A DNA stretch of 30,915 bases. Source: a virus. The stretch covers positions 1-30,915 of IMG/VR virus record IMGVR_UViG_3300047548_000922; one strand, written 5' to 3'. Below are positions 9,715-17,020 of this stretch, in pieces; position 1 is the stretch's first letter, and the number at the start of each line of letters is the position of its first letter. A program made the position numbers and the translations under genes. The notes beneath the pieces were generated by a model, which saw only the letters and a list, made by a program, of their open reading frames with translations, made no database searches and was not told the origin of the DNA.

Positions 9715-10167
9715 ATGGAACAACTAATTGCAATGCTAAGAAAACTATTGGCAGACAACGTTGCTTTGGGTATGAAGGCTCAAGGCTATCACTGGAATGT
9801 GGAGTCAGATGACTTTCACCAACTTCACGAATTTTTTGGTGAAATCTACGAAGATTATCACGGTGCTACCGATGTGTGGGCTGAATGGATTCGAATGATG
9901 AAGGGATATGCTCCGTATCGACTAACAGACTTTTTCGATCTTTCCACCGTTGGTGAACCAATCATTGTTGGGGAGCCAGAACCAATGCTATCTGATTTGT
10001 ATGATGAAATTGAAAAGCATATTGAAGACCTAAAGAGTGCTGCTGAGATTGCAAATAATTATCGAGAGAATGGTCTCATGGACTTTCTTGCTGAAAGACA
10101 AACTGCATCACAAAAATGGTGCTGGCAACTTCGAGCTAGTATTGAAATAGAGGAAGAAGAAGAGTAA
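9715..10167 (+). CDS. dps: Dps-like ferritin (DNA protection during starvation)
   Basis: Dps proteins form 12-subunit shells that oxidise and store iron and shield DNA. The protein is 150 residues, a normal Dps length, and contains GYHWNV...FHQLHEFF...YHGATDVWAEW. The four ferroxidase residues have the family spacing: His26, His38, Asp53 and Glu57 (12, 15 and 4 apart, as in E. coli Dps). The last six residues are acidic (IEIEEEEE) rather than the basic tail used for DNA binding. It appears to have its own leaderless promoter. Its stop overlaps the next ATG. Confidence 0.88.
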   Translation: MEQLIAMLRKLLADNVALGMKAQGYHWNVESDDFHQLHEFFGEIYEDYHGATDVWAEWIRMMKGYAPYRLTDFFDLSTVGEPIIVGEPEPMLSDLYDEIEKHIEDLKSAAEIANNYRENGLMDFLAERQTASQKWCWQLRASIEIEEEEE

Positions 10168-10550
10168 TGCCATATAAGATTAGCGGTCGTGGAGATGCTC
10201 TGGGATGCAGCGGATATGGCGTACAGGATGAAAGTGGCAAAACTGTAGGATGCCACGCCACTCGTAGAGAGGCAGAGGCACAGGTTAGAGCCTTGTATGC
10301 TAATGTTCCAGATGCGTCTAAGTCTGAGGATGTTTCTCCATCCCTGGCGGTAGAGCCACGGTATCCAGGTGCTGGTATTCGTAGACCACAACAAGGTCGT
10401 TCAGCTGGCAAGGGTACAACTGGAAGCAATATTAAGAGTAAGTATGGTAAGAAGCCAAAAAATACTAGAAGGGGACGTTCTGGAGATGCCAAAGATGGTG
10501 GTCCAGGTGCTATTGGAACAAATGGTAGCACGTCAATGGGTCAACTATAA
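10167..10550 (+). CDS. Actinophage protein with GCH-x-ALYAN motif (127 aa)
   Basis: The N-terminal 45 residues contain CSGYGVQDESGKTVGCHAT and EAQVRALYANV, a pattern found beside or inside actinophage prohead protease and portal-associated proteins. The rest is low-complexity, basic and Gly/Ser-rich (KKPKNTRRGRSGDAKDGG), probably disordered. The function is not established; association with virion assembly is inferred from the motif and the next gene. Genes overlap by one base at both ends. Confidence 0.65.
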   Translation: MPYKISGRGDALGCSGYGVQDESGKTVGCHATRREAEAQVRALYANVPDASKSEDVSPSLAVEPRYPGAGIRRPQQGRSAGKGTTGSNIKSKYGKKPKNTRRGRSGDAKDGGPGAIGTNGSTSMGQL

Positions 10551-11161
10551 TGGCAGAAACATATACACCGAACGCTGGCATGAAAGCTGCAGCTCGTAGG
10601 GCACTTAAATGGAAAGAAGAAGGAAAGGCAACAGGAGCAGGTACACCTGTAGGATGGGGGCGTGCTTCCGATATTGTTGCTGGACGATCAATGTCTCTTG
10701 ATACTGTTAAACGTATGTACTCATTCTTTTCACGTCACGAGGTAGACAAGAAAGGCAAAGACTTTTACAATACAAGCAATCCGTCTAATGGACGAATTAT
10801 GTGGGACGCATGGGGCGGCGATGCAGGTTTTTCCTGGTCGCGTGCTATTGTTCGTCGTAATGAAGACAAGGCATTATTTGCTGATTTTGGTAGAGATTAT
10901 ACACAGGTAGAACAGCTTTCTGAAATCTTTAAGGCAGACAGCGTTCGTGTTGGTCAAATGGTATCCTGGAATTCTTCTGGCGGTACAGCAAGAGGAAAAG
11001 TCCGCAGGATTCTTACCAGTGGATCATACAAAGTTCCAGGCACAGAAGTAACCATTAATGCTAGCCAAGAAGATCCTGCTGTTGTTATTACTCTGTACAA
11101 TGGTGATGAGCCTACCGATACTGTCGTAGCTCACCGTCGTAGCACTCTGCGTGCTTCTTAA
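10550..11161 (+). CDS. Two-domain phage protein with C-terminal HVA1/Tudor-like domain
   Basis: Residues about 1-105 contain MKAAARRALKWKEEG, DTVKRMYSFFSRHEVDKKG and WGGDAGFSWSRAIVRR, a module seen in actinophage assembly proteins. Residues about 130-203 (VRVGQMVSWNSSGGTARGKV ... AHRRSTLR) resemble the DUF2945 hypervirulence-associated Tudor domain. The combination suggests a structural or assembly protein, but the precise role is unknown. It ends four bases before the convergent tmRNA gene. Confidence 0.7.
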   Translation: MAETYTPNAGMKAAARRALKWKEEGKATGAGTPVGWGRASDIVAGRSMSLDTVKRMYSFFSRHEVDKKGKDFYNTSNPSNGRIMWDAWGGDAGFSWSRAIVRRNEDKALFADFGRDYTQVEQLSEIFKADSVRVGQMVSWNSSGGTARGKVRRILTSGSYKVPGTEVTINASQEDPAVVITLYNGDEPTDTVVAHRRSTLRAS

Positions 11162-11165
11162 TTTG

Positions 11166-11492
11166 TGGAACAGGGCGGAGTCGAACCGCCGTCTTGATCA
11201 CTTGCCATCGTACTTCTACATGCTTAGTTAGTTCTTCATATACAGATCTAAGCCAGAACTAACAAAAGCAAAGATCAACTATATCCATCCTAAGAAGCGT
11301 CTCTTTATTTAATGAACCTGTTGCTCAGCGAGACCACTGCTGACAGGGTGCTCTGAACGGACAACCTAAGCCGCTAGAGCATACTCTTCGGGAGTATATT
11401 TTGCACTTATCCCTTGCCACCAATCAAGTGTTCGTGGCAGTCACTACATGCTTCTCCGATCACGTGTAACCAATCGATTACCCGTCTGTCCC
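11166..11492 (-). ncRNA. ssrA: Transfer-messenger RNA (tmRNA) with tag AKYTPEEYALAA
   Basis: On the minus strand the ends form a tRNA-like acceptor: GGGACAG at the 5' end (11492-11486) pairs with CTGTTCC (11173-11167). The T-arm is GGCGG-TTCGACT-CCGCC. CAA, not CCA, follows the discriminator. A tag reading frame begins with resume codon GCA at 11404, preceded by GATAAGT as in bacterial tmRNAs, and ends at TAG 11366. It encodes AKYTPEEYALAA, with the ALAA end recognised by ClpXP. The resume codon lies about 88 bases from the 5' end, as usual. tmRNA with SmpB frees stalled ribosomes and marks the nascent chain for degradation. Confidence 0.93.
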
Positions 11493-11510
11493 CTATTGAA
11501 TTATGATACT

Positions 11511-11539
11511 AGTATATCACGATTCTATATCGTTGTCAC
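11511..11539 (-). promoter_or_regulatory. Promoter of the tmRNA gene
   Basis: Minus strand: GTGACA (11539-11534) and TATACT (11516-11511) are separated by 17 bases. The predicted start lies about 12 bases before the mature tmRNA 5' end, as expected for an RNase P-processed precursor. The promoter overlaps the 3' end of the HNH gene. Confidence 0.7.
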
Positions 11540-11774
11540 GTTCATATGTACGTCGCTTGTGACAGTTAGCACAAACCACTTCACACTTAGCTACTTCTTG
11601 CCATGCAGACTCAACGCCATATTTTTTAAGAACACGATAAACATTGTCTACCTTTTTAGTTCCAGGAAGGTGGTCAAACTCTAGCATATAGTGGGGGTAA
11701 AAAAGACCGCAATCGGCACAGCCACTTTCCTCTTTGTATTTCCTGAACTCAGGAAGATAAAAACCTGGAGCCAT
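11517..11774 (-). CDS. HNH endonuclease (85 aa)
   Basis: The protein has CADCG (zinc Cys pair), the central LEFDHLPGTKK and the second pair CANCHKRRTYER, the standard His-Asn-His/Cys4 zinc HNH arrangement. It could be a homing nuclease or one assisting packaging, recombination or host DNA attack; it is a free-standing gene between tmRNA and glycosyltransferase genes. The ATG at 11774 was chosen because TATACT lies just nine bases upstream and no coding signal precedes it. Longer frames upstream run through the divergent promoter. Confidence 0.85.
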   Translation of the reverse strand: MAPGFYLPEFRKYKEESGCADCGLFYPHYMLEFDHLPGTKKVDNVYRVLKKYGVESAWQEVAKCEVVCANCHKRRTYERDNDIES

Positions 11775-11783
11775 ATTACTACT

Positions 11784-11803
11784 AGTATACCAGATGGTAT
11801 AAT
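11784..11803. promoter_or_regulatory. Divergent promoter pair: HNH (minus) and Stealth-like gene (plus)
   Basis: Plus strand: TGG-TATAAT with TATAAT at 11798-11803, six bases before the ATG at 11810. Minus strand: TGG-TATACT with TATACT at 11789-11784, nine bases before the HNH ATG. The two extended -10 boxes face away from each other across the inverted repeat TATACC-AGAT-GGTATA (11786-11801), so only one polymerase should fit at a time. Confidence 0.72.
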
Positions 11804-11809
11804 GGGTAT

Positions 11810-12493
11810 ATGGATTATGTGTATGTCTGTAGAAGTGGCGAGAACGAGGAATTAAGATATTCAATCCGATCATTAGTTAAAAACTTACCAGATGTGAATG
11901 TGTGGATCATAGGTGATGCACCTAAGTGGTATACAGGTAATATTGTTTATACCCCATCCATTGGACAAAAATATACAATTGTTAGAAGCAACCTGCAGGC
12001 ATTGACAGAGACAGATGATATTGGTGAGCATTTTGTTTTAATGAACGATGATTTCTTTGTGATGAAGCCAATGGGTGCTATTGAGACATGGCACGGAGGG
12101 ACGCTGTGGGAGGCCTACAAGCGTAGATCACAATTGGAACCATACTCTACATACACCCAGTTTTTATTACAAACTTATAAAACTATTAAACATTTAGGAA
12201 TCAAGGATCCTATTAATTATGAGCTACATACACCCCTGCCTATGACAAAATCAGCACTATCTTATGCAGTGGGACAGCCAGGTTTGTGGAGATCGATTAC
12301 AGCAAACCGTGATAACATTGGCGGCACACAACATGAGGACGTAAAGCTATATCTGCCTAGCAGTAAAATGTACCAAGAAAGAAATGATCTAGATAATCTT
12401 GCATACCTATCGAGTGATGACGGTACATTTGAGATTTTGCTAACTAAATATTTAGAAGATGCTTTCCCAGATCCATCTCCATATGAACGCTAG
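11810..12493 (+). CDS. Stealth-like (CR2) sugar-phosphate transferase
   Basis: The protein has the Stealth signature in order: ENEELRYSIRSLVKNLPD (residues about 11-28), VWIIGDAPKW (31-40) and the acidic catalytic loop HFVLMNDDFFV (74-84, NDD at 79-81). Stealth proteins transfer hexose-1-phosphate in polysaccharide or glycoprotein decoration. In a phage the target could be virion protein, DNA or host surface glycan; this is not readable here. At 227 residues it is compact and lacks the first Stealth block. It is predicted to be leaderless. Its TAG and that of the opposing gene share one CTAG. Confidence 0.78.
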   Translation: MDYVYVCRSGENEELRYSIRSLVKNLPDVNVWIIGDAPKWYTGNIVYTPSIGQKYTIVRSNLQALTETDDIGEHFVLMNDDFFVMKPMGAIETWHGGTLWEAYKRRSQLEPYSTYTQFLLQTYKTIKHLGIKDPINYELHTPLPMTKSALSYAVGQPGLWRSITANRDNIGGTQHEDVKLYLPSSKMYQERNDLDNLAYLSSDDGTFEILLTKYLEDAFPDPSPYER

Positions 12494-13542
12494 TATCGTG
12501 TACGTCGTGCTACAGTATCGATTGCACGCTGCCTATGACGATTGTTTGCTGGTTTCTCCACTGTATCGATAAACTCTGCTAAACGTTCTAGCTCAATCTG
12601 TTGACGCACGTGTAGCCACTCAGCTCGTTTTCTGGCATTTAAACTATAAAGATCGTAATTCTTTTCAATGGTATTGATCGCCATTGCTGTTGCTCCCACA
12701 TCAAGTGGTGGTACGAGAATGGCACCATCACCAATACCCTCACGAACATGAGGGGTATCAACGTGAACCGTAGGAATACCATAACCAGCAGCTTCAATGG
12801 TAGACATGCCATAAGTTTCGTACCGAGAAGGAACAAGTAGGATTTTAGTTTGTTCTAGATACTTGTGAACTTCCTCTGGTGGTACACGTGGATGTAGTTC
12901 TACGTTTGGTAATGAAGCTGCACGTTGTTCTAGATCCTTAAGGCCATGTGTTGGTTCAGCTGGGGATCTTACAATAATGAATCGTTTATCTGGATATAGT
13001 TTAGCCAGATCAAGAACTACTGTGACTCCCTTGTTTACCAAAGACGAAAGTAGGGTATATGCATCCCCACCAGTCCTTGTATTTGACGGCAGAGGGCTAA
13101 TTGGTGGATGCACAACTAGTGCATTTGGTTCTCCCCATTCTTCTGCAGCGGTACGAGTATTATAAATAGCATAATCAGTGAGACGCATAGCTTCACGAAG
13201 GTTTGCTCCATACCTAGGAGGAGTATGAACATTAACAATTGAGGTGGCACCAATTAGATTTGCAGCATGAACAGCAGCGAGAGATAATTCGTTTTGACCA
13301 ATAACTACTTTAGGTTTAATCTTTTGTAATTGTTGTGCAATGGGTGCTGGATCAGCCTTGACATTTAAAACATTCGGTGTGTTGATCTGATCAACATGAA
13401 CGCCCTCAAAAGTATAAGGTTTTTCTGTATTTGTTAAAACAAACTTTTCACCATTTAAAGCAATAAGAGTGCGATGCAATGATACTTCGCCCCCCATGTT
13501 CCATAGTGGTGGATATCCATGAGTTAACGCAGCAGTTGTCAT
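12490..13542 (-). CDS. GT4-family glycosyltransferase (GT-B fold)
   Basis: A 350-residue GT-B glycosyltransferase. The N-terminal domain has the Gly-rich acceptor loop NMGGEVSLHR (about 15-24). The C-terminal nucleotide-sugar domain has LLVPSRYETYGMSTIEAAGYG with the EX7E pair Glu242/Glu250. The start at 13542 overlaps the stop of the upstream GT2-type gene as ATGA; a longer frame to 13593 is rejected because it runs inside that gene. Co-transcription with GT2 suggests stepwise addition of two sugars. The substrate is unknown. Confidence 0.87.
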   Translation of the reverse strand: MTTAALTHGYPPLWNMGGEVSLHRTLIALNGEKFVLTNTEKPYTFEGVHVDQINTPNVLNVKADPAPIAQQLQKIKPKVVIGQNELSLAAVHAANLIGATSIVNVHTPPRYGANLREAMRLTDYAIYNTRTAAEEWGEPNALVVHPPISPLPSNTRTGGDAYTLLSSLVNKGVTVVLDLAKLYPDKRFIIVRSPAEPTHGLKDLEQRAASLPNVELHPRVPPEEVHKYLEQTKILLVPSRYETYGMSTIEAAGYGIPTVHVDTPHVREGIGDGAILVPPLDVGATAMAINTIEKNYDLYSLNARKRAEWLHVRQQIELERLAEFIDTVEKPANNRHRQRAIDTVARRTRY

Positions 13543-14225
13543 AGTCCTAGCAGTGCCTTCTTTGCCTCTTGTAAACCAGGACCGTCTCTCCATGTTTCAA
13601 AAGCCAGTCGATCATGGTCACGTTTAACCTTATCGTTAGCTTCTTCGTAAGTTTGATCGTTTGGTGCTGACTTATTCCATCGATGAAGGTGTGTAAGCTT
13701 GACATCTTTAAGATAAATAAATCTAGTAAGCTTACCAAGTTCTCTCCATGCGTTGTCTAAGAAGAGGTGACGAGATGTTGGGAGTCCGATCCACCCAAGC
13801 TTCTGATACATTTCAATTGGCACAACAACGTGTGTAGGAAGATCGGGACCGTGCAAGTTTTCAAGTCCGTCACTACCGTATACAACGCCCAGCTCATTAT
13901 TAAGGGCATCTATCATCTTTTTGTCCCATCCAACTGTTTCTGGAAGAACGTCATCACCTAGAATTGCAAGATGGGTTGCACCTGCTTCATCAGCAAGCTC
14001 TGCAAGTTCATTAACAGATGCGGTAAAGAAAATTCGGTCAGCTATAACAAACTCTGTATTTGGAATGTCTAAATTTAAATACTCAGCCGATTTTGGGTCA
14101 TCATGATCTATTCTTACCCAAAGAGTATAATCTGTTGTGCATGTTTCTGCTAGTGCGTTAGCAAGTCGTTCAATGTTGTGCGGTCTTCCACGTGATGGGA
14201 CGGCAACAGCTAGTTTAATTGTCAT
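13539..14225 (-). CDS. GT-A fold glycosyltransferase (GT2-like)
   Basis: The 228-residue protein starts with KLAVAVPSRGRP (about 4-15), the nucleotide-binding strand of GT-A enzymes. It then has RIDHDDP (38-44) and AILGDDVLP (87-95), with Asp pairs that could hold the metal and UDP/GDP-sugar. It is translated first in the GT2-GT4 pair. The ATG at 14225 has no ribosome site but has TGA-TATAAT ending six bases upstream, so a leaderless mRNA is predicted. The sugar and acceptor cannot be told. Confidence 0.82.
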   Translation of the reverse strand: MTIKLAVAVPSRGRPHNIERLANALAETCTTDYTLWVRIDHDDPKSAEYLNLDIPNTEFVIADRIFFTASVNELAELADEAGATHLAILGDDVLPETVGWDKKMIDALNNELGVVYGSDGLENLHGPDLPTHVVVPIEMYQKLGWIGLPTSRHLFLDNAWRELGKLTRFIYLKDVKLTHLHRWNKSAPNDQTYEEANDKVKRDHDRLAFETWRDGPGLQEAKKALLGL

Positions 14226-14231
14226 AATTAT

Positions 14232-14240
14232 ATTATATCA
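14232..14240 (-). promoter_or_regulatory. Extended -10 promoter of the glycosyltransferase pair (leaderless)
   Basis: Minus strand TGA-TATAAT, with TATAAT (14237-14232) six bases before the ATG at 14225. It overlaps the stop codon of the upstream small gene. Confidence 0.75.
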
Positions 14241-14375
14241 TTCTTTGGATTCTTTACGAAGTTGATTTTTAAGTTCTCTACGTTTTTTACGACGTTCCGG
14301 TTTTTTGTATGTACCAGTTTTACAGTACGGACAACTTTTTACAATTGTTTTGCAAAATCGTTTTATATTTGCCAT
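14238..14375 (-). CDS. Small basic CxxC protein (45 aa)
   Basis: A very basic protein with KSCPYCKTGTYKKP in the middle and a C-terminal run of Lys, Arg and Glu (RRKKRRELKNQLRK). The CPYC-x-TG-x-YKK pattern recurs in the 53-residue protein at 21904-22065 (CSYCTTGKYYKK). A nucleic-acid-binding role is possible from charge alone. The ATG at 14375 has TATAAT six bases upstream and no ribosome site; the longer frame to 14423 would run through tRNA-Arg. Confidence 0.68.
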   Translation of the reverse strand: MANIKRFCKTIVKSCPYCKTGTYKKPERRKKRRELKNQLRKESKE

Positions 14376-14381
14376 GATTTT

Positions 14382-14387
14382 ATTATA
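14382..14387 (-). promoter_or_regulatory. -10 box for the small CxxC gene (leaderless)
   Basis: Minus-strand TATAAT ends six bases before the ATG at 14375. No extended TG and no clear -35 box are seen, as this would fall inside tRNA-Arg. It lies just after the tRNA 3' end. Confidence 0.55.
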
Positions 14388-14396
14388 CCTTCTTTG

Positions 14397-14469
14397 TACC
14401 CTCGACAGGATTCGAACCTGCAACCGAATGGGTAGAAACCATTTACTCTATCCGTTGAGCTACGAGGGC
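14397..14469 (-). tRNA. tRNA-Arg (TCT)
   Basis: Minus strand: acceptor GCCCTCG/CGAGGGT, D-arm GCTC/GAGT, anticodon stem AATGG/CCATT with loop TTTCTAC giving TCT, and T-arm with TTCGAAT. No CCA is encoded. It reads AGA codons (and AGG by wobble), rare in GC-rich actinobacteria but common in this AT-rich phage. Confidence 0.93.
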
Positions 14470-14478
14470 ATGTATAAA

Positions 14479-15201
14479 CTAAAGTCTAATAGCTTTAGCA
14501 AATACAACTCTCGATGCCATCTTAGAGGCAGAGATAATAGCAAGTGGTGCTGCAACTGATAGAACAATACCTGCCCACATACGTGGCTCTGTTAGTTCCC
14601 AGTTCCAAAAATCGAGGGTATGGAAAGCATTAGCTCCAACTGCAATAGCGGCAAAGGCAATCATTCCCCATAGTGCACCACCAGTCTTTTCGGGCTTACC
14701 GTCATCATCTACACGAGATGCAAGAACGAGGTAGGCCACTAGGAAAATCAGGTACATTAACTCGATGAAGAAGAAGAACAGTCCTGCCATCCATGGTGCA
14801 GACAAACCTACAAACTCAGCAACAGAAGTAATACCATTAAAAGAAACGATAGCGGAAGAGACAAAAGCGATACCAACAGCAATAAGCCAAGCAAAAAGAA
14901 CAAAGCGTTGGTCAACTTGAATCTTAGGTGCTCTCTTAGATTCTTGAATTGCATATAGTTCCTCACGTTTAGAAAATTGCTTCTGAACAGGGATTTTCCC
15001 ATCGTCTTCAATCTTGGCACGTTGTTCGGCTACAAGATCATTATACTTATCCACAAGATCAGCTACGGCAACCTGTGCACTTTCTGCTTGCTCTTCTGTA
15101 ATAAGTGGTTCGCCATCAGATAGTCTAGCTGTGTTGATGGTTTCATCAAACGGCACTTCCTTTGGTGTACCGTAACCAGTTTGATCAAATTTGTCTGCCA
15201 T
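14479..15201 (-). CDS. Four-helix membrane protein, DUF2637-like (240 aa)
   Basis: An acidic cytoplasmic N-terminus of about 95 residues is followed by four membrane helices (about 100-122, 133-158, 175-195 and 207-228). The helix pattern FVLFAWLIAVGIAFVSSAIV and IELMYLIFLVAYLV resembles DUF2637/SpdB-type proteins of actinobacteria, which are linked to plasmid spread. The role in a phage is unknown. The ATG at 15201 has GGAG nine bases upstream. A longer in-frame start at 15270 has TATAAT five bases before it, so a second N-terminal form is conceivable. Confidence 0.75.
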   Translation of the reverse strand: MADKFDQTGYGTPKEVPFDETINTARLSDGEPLITEEQAESAQVAVADLVDKYNDLVAEQRAKIEDDGKIPVQKQFSKREELYAIQESKRAPKIQVDQRFVLFAWLIAVGIAFVSSAIVSFNGITSVAEFVGLSAPWMAGLFFFFIELMYLIFLVAYLVLASRVDDDGKPEKTGGALWGMIAFAAIAVGANAFHTLDFWNWELTEPRMWAGIVLSVAAPLAIISASKMASRVVFAKAIRL

Positions 15202-15283
15202 ATTATTTTGCTCCTTATATTTAAGTCTACCATAGCCTATGCGTGACCAAGCACTATTTTGTGTGTTCATATCTAATTATACA

Positions 15284-15997
15284 TTATAGGAATATCTTAG
15301 ATGTAGTAGGGAATGCCTCAGCAACTAAATCTTTAACAGCCTTAGCATAGTCTTGTATTTCTACCTGTGCATCATGCTCGATACGCTGTCGAATAAAGTG
15401 CATTACTCCATGCAGAGATACAGTCCAACGCCAACGCACATACATACCATAAGCAGGCAAGAACAAACGTGCCAGCTCAGGTGCAACACCGTCATCCATA
15501 GCAGCGTGGTAGGCTTTGGTACCAGATGCAATATGCTGAATAAGCAACTGTGTGTAGTCTGCACCAATCTCAGGATCGATTGGCTCGCCACTACCCTGCT
15601 TACTATTGGCAGGCTTGCTACGCCATTCATTCTCCATTGGTACATAGAACTGTTCATTCTCAGTAATGTAACGACGTGAAGATTCATTCCACCCGTTCTG
15701 ATCATCTATATGAGAAGATGCGACAGCATATTTCCACCATTGACGTGCTACAAACAAGGGTGCATAGACCTCAAATGTTAGAGCAGCATGACGAAATGGA
15801 GAAGTGTGCTCGTTCTCCCACAGCCAAACCATGAGTCGTTCATCACGATCCTCAAGGATCTCAATCTCTTTATCGTAAGATACACGTGCTGCATTTACAA
15901 CACTGGCATCATCCCCGAGGGTATCGACAAGACGTACATATCCTTCATCAAGTACATTAATCTTAGTAGTAATCTGCGTGCTCCTTTTCCTTAACAT
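15284..15997 (-). CDS. thyX: Flavin-dependent thymidylate synthase
   Basis: ThyX makes dTMP from dUMP with FAD and methylene-tetrahydrofolate. The central region contains HTSPFRHAALTFEV and RQWWKYAVASS...GWNESSRRY (about residues 85-110), followed by a C-terminal helix bundle (HGVMHFIRQRIEHDAQVEIQDYA). The usual RHRxxSxNExSxRY signature is altered: RHR is replaced by KYA, and about nine residues are inserted before NESSRRY. The start is uncertain: ATG 15997 or TTG 16006 lack a good ribosome site, while AAAAGGAG at 15988-15981 is ideally placed for the ATT codon at 15973. Confidence 0.88.
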   Translation of the reverse strand: MLRKRSTQITTKINVLDEGYVRLVDTLGDDASVVNAARVSYDKEIEILEDRDERLMVWLWENEHTSPFRHAALTFEVYAPLFVARQWWKYAVASSHIDDQNGWNESSRRYITENEQFYVPMENEWRSKPANSKQGSGEPIDPEIGADYTQLLIQHIASGTKAYHAAMDDGVAPELARLFLPAYGMYVRWRWTVSLHGVMHFIRQRIEHDAQVEIQDYAKAVKDLVAEAFPTTSKIFL

Positions 15998-16217
15998 TAG
16001 CGGCAATAAGACCTGCTAAAGCACCAAACAGTACCAGTAGCAGAACAAGTGTGCCAATCAATCTTCCAAAAATAAAACTAAAAACCATCAATGCTAATGC
16101 AAATAGTCCTACAAGAACTGCCATTGCAATAGGCAAACCGATAGCTCCAGCAATAACAAATGTTAAAGTTCTGTGCTCAGCATAAAAGTTTTTGAATGTT
16201 TGTTTAATCATGTGCAT
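15963..16217 (-). CDS. Two-helix membrane protein (84 aa)
   Basis: Two long hydrophobic helices (about residues 20-48 and 50-73, with VLVGLFALALMVFSFIFG and LIGTLVLLLVLFGALAGLIA) are preceded by a basic N-terminus and end in KEKEHADYY. GAGG lies seven bases before the ATG, which overlaps the previous stop as TAATG. Size and hairpin topology would fit a holin or a small membrane modulator, but no lysin is nearby and this is only a possibility. It overlaps the thyX start region. Confidence 0.7.
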   Translation of the reverse strand: MHMIKQTFKNFYAEHRTLTFVIAGAIGLPIAMAVLVGLFALALMVFSFIFGRLIGTLVLLLVLFGALAGLIAANVKEKEHADYY

Positions 16218-16573
16218 TATTGTACCTCAAGCATTTCGTCATTTAGTGGCGATTGAAAACTATTATCTATAATACGAATATAGTCTCCATACTTGTCATA
16301 CTGGTTATAACAAAAATTAAATAGTTGTTCATGATACCAGCGAATAGGTTTATTATTTTCACTACGCAACACTAATTTGGTTACAGTTTTGCTACATAGA
16401 TTGCCCCACTTTTGTAGGAGTGGGTCGTAATGTCTATGAATAACAACAAAATTCCAATTTGCACGTTCAGCTACGCTTGAGGTTGCTAAATTAATTGTTG
16501 GCCCAAGCTCAACAAATTTAGAGCCTGGAACATTGTGAATCTCTACTCGCTCTGCTGATTTTCTTCTTGCCAT
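16217..16573 (-). CDS. Hypothetical basic protein (118 aa)
   Basis: Begins MARRKSAERVEIHNVPGSKF and contains NFVVIHRHYDPLLQKWG, RWYHEQLFNFCYNQYDKYGDYIRI. It is soluble, aromatic-rich and lacks a recognised motif. Overlaps the upstream gene by 31 bp and the downstream gene by one base, consistent with a tightly packed operon. Confidence 0.65.
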   Translation of the reverse strand: MARRKSAERVEIHNVPGSKFVELGPTINLATSSVAERANWNFVVIHRHYDPLLQKWGNLCSKTVTKLVLRSENNKPIRWYHEQLFNFCYNQYDKYGDYIRIIDNSFQSPLNDEMLEVQ

Positions 16574-16746
16574 TTCTCTACCTTATCCCATAAAAATTGT
16601 TGAATATGATCAAATGCCTCAAATGCTAGGTTGAGGTTTTCAACTTCTTCTTCTGTCAACTCTACAGCTGGCAGATCGTCCCTCTCATAAGGCACAGCTT
16701 GCAGGACTGGTTCCCACTTTGCAGCACCAATATTTACTTTCATCAT
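16543..16746 (-). CDS. Hypothetical acidic protein (67 aa)
   Basis: A short acidic protein with LTEEEVENLNLAFEAFDHIQ in the middle, probably a helical hairpin. GAGAGA precedes two adjacent ATGs (16746 and 16743). No domain is recognised. It lies between two other unknown leftward genes with tight spacing. Confidence 0.62.
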   Translation of the reverse strand: MMKVNIGAAKWEPVLQAVPYERDDLPAVELTEEEVENLNLAFEAFDHIQQFLWDKVEKWQEENQQSE

Positions 16747-16761
16747 TTTTCTCTCTATCTC

Positions 16762-16980
16762 TTAGTCGTTATTTTCTTCTAAGCCTAAAATTGCATATGC
16801 CAAGCCGATACCATGTCGAACAGGTGCCGTTGACCTAAATTCTATGTTGGCTAGGGCATATTCTAAAATTTCTTTGTGCACAAATAACGTAGTGTCTGGC
16901 TGAGTTTCAAGTTCAGAGTACTCTTCTTGCCACCTATTTAGTGTGTTTAGTGCTTTAATAATTAGCTGTTCAGCATTCAT
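16762..16980 (-). CDS. Hypothetical helical protein (72 aa)
   Basis: Mainly helical (EQLIIKALNTLNRWQEEYSE, then HKEILEYALANIEF), ending with YAILGLEENND. GGAAAC lies about nine bases before the ATG. It resembles many small phage proteins of unknown role. It is separated by 40 bases from a 31-residue membrane peptide upstream. Confidence 0.62.
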   Translation of the reverse strand: MNAEQLIIKALNTLNRWQEEYSELETQPDTTLFVHKEILEYALANIEFRSTAPVRHGIGLAYAILGLEENND

Positions 16981-17020
16981 TTATATGTTTCCAATCTTCT
17001 CTCCATACACTCTATCTATT

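Noticed and set aside
10059-10531. Overlapping minus-strand frames of 111 and 131 codons
   Set aside because: Antisense to two well-supported plus-strand genes; Ser/Leu/Pro-rich shadow translations.
14376-14423. Longer form of the CxxC protein starting at 14423
   Set aside because: It would read through the 3' part of tRNA-Arg.
15963-16217. Calling the two-helix membrane protein a holin
   Set aside because: Topology and size fit, but no endolysin or lysis cassette is near, so the name is not justified.
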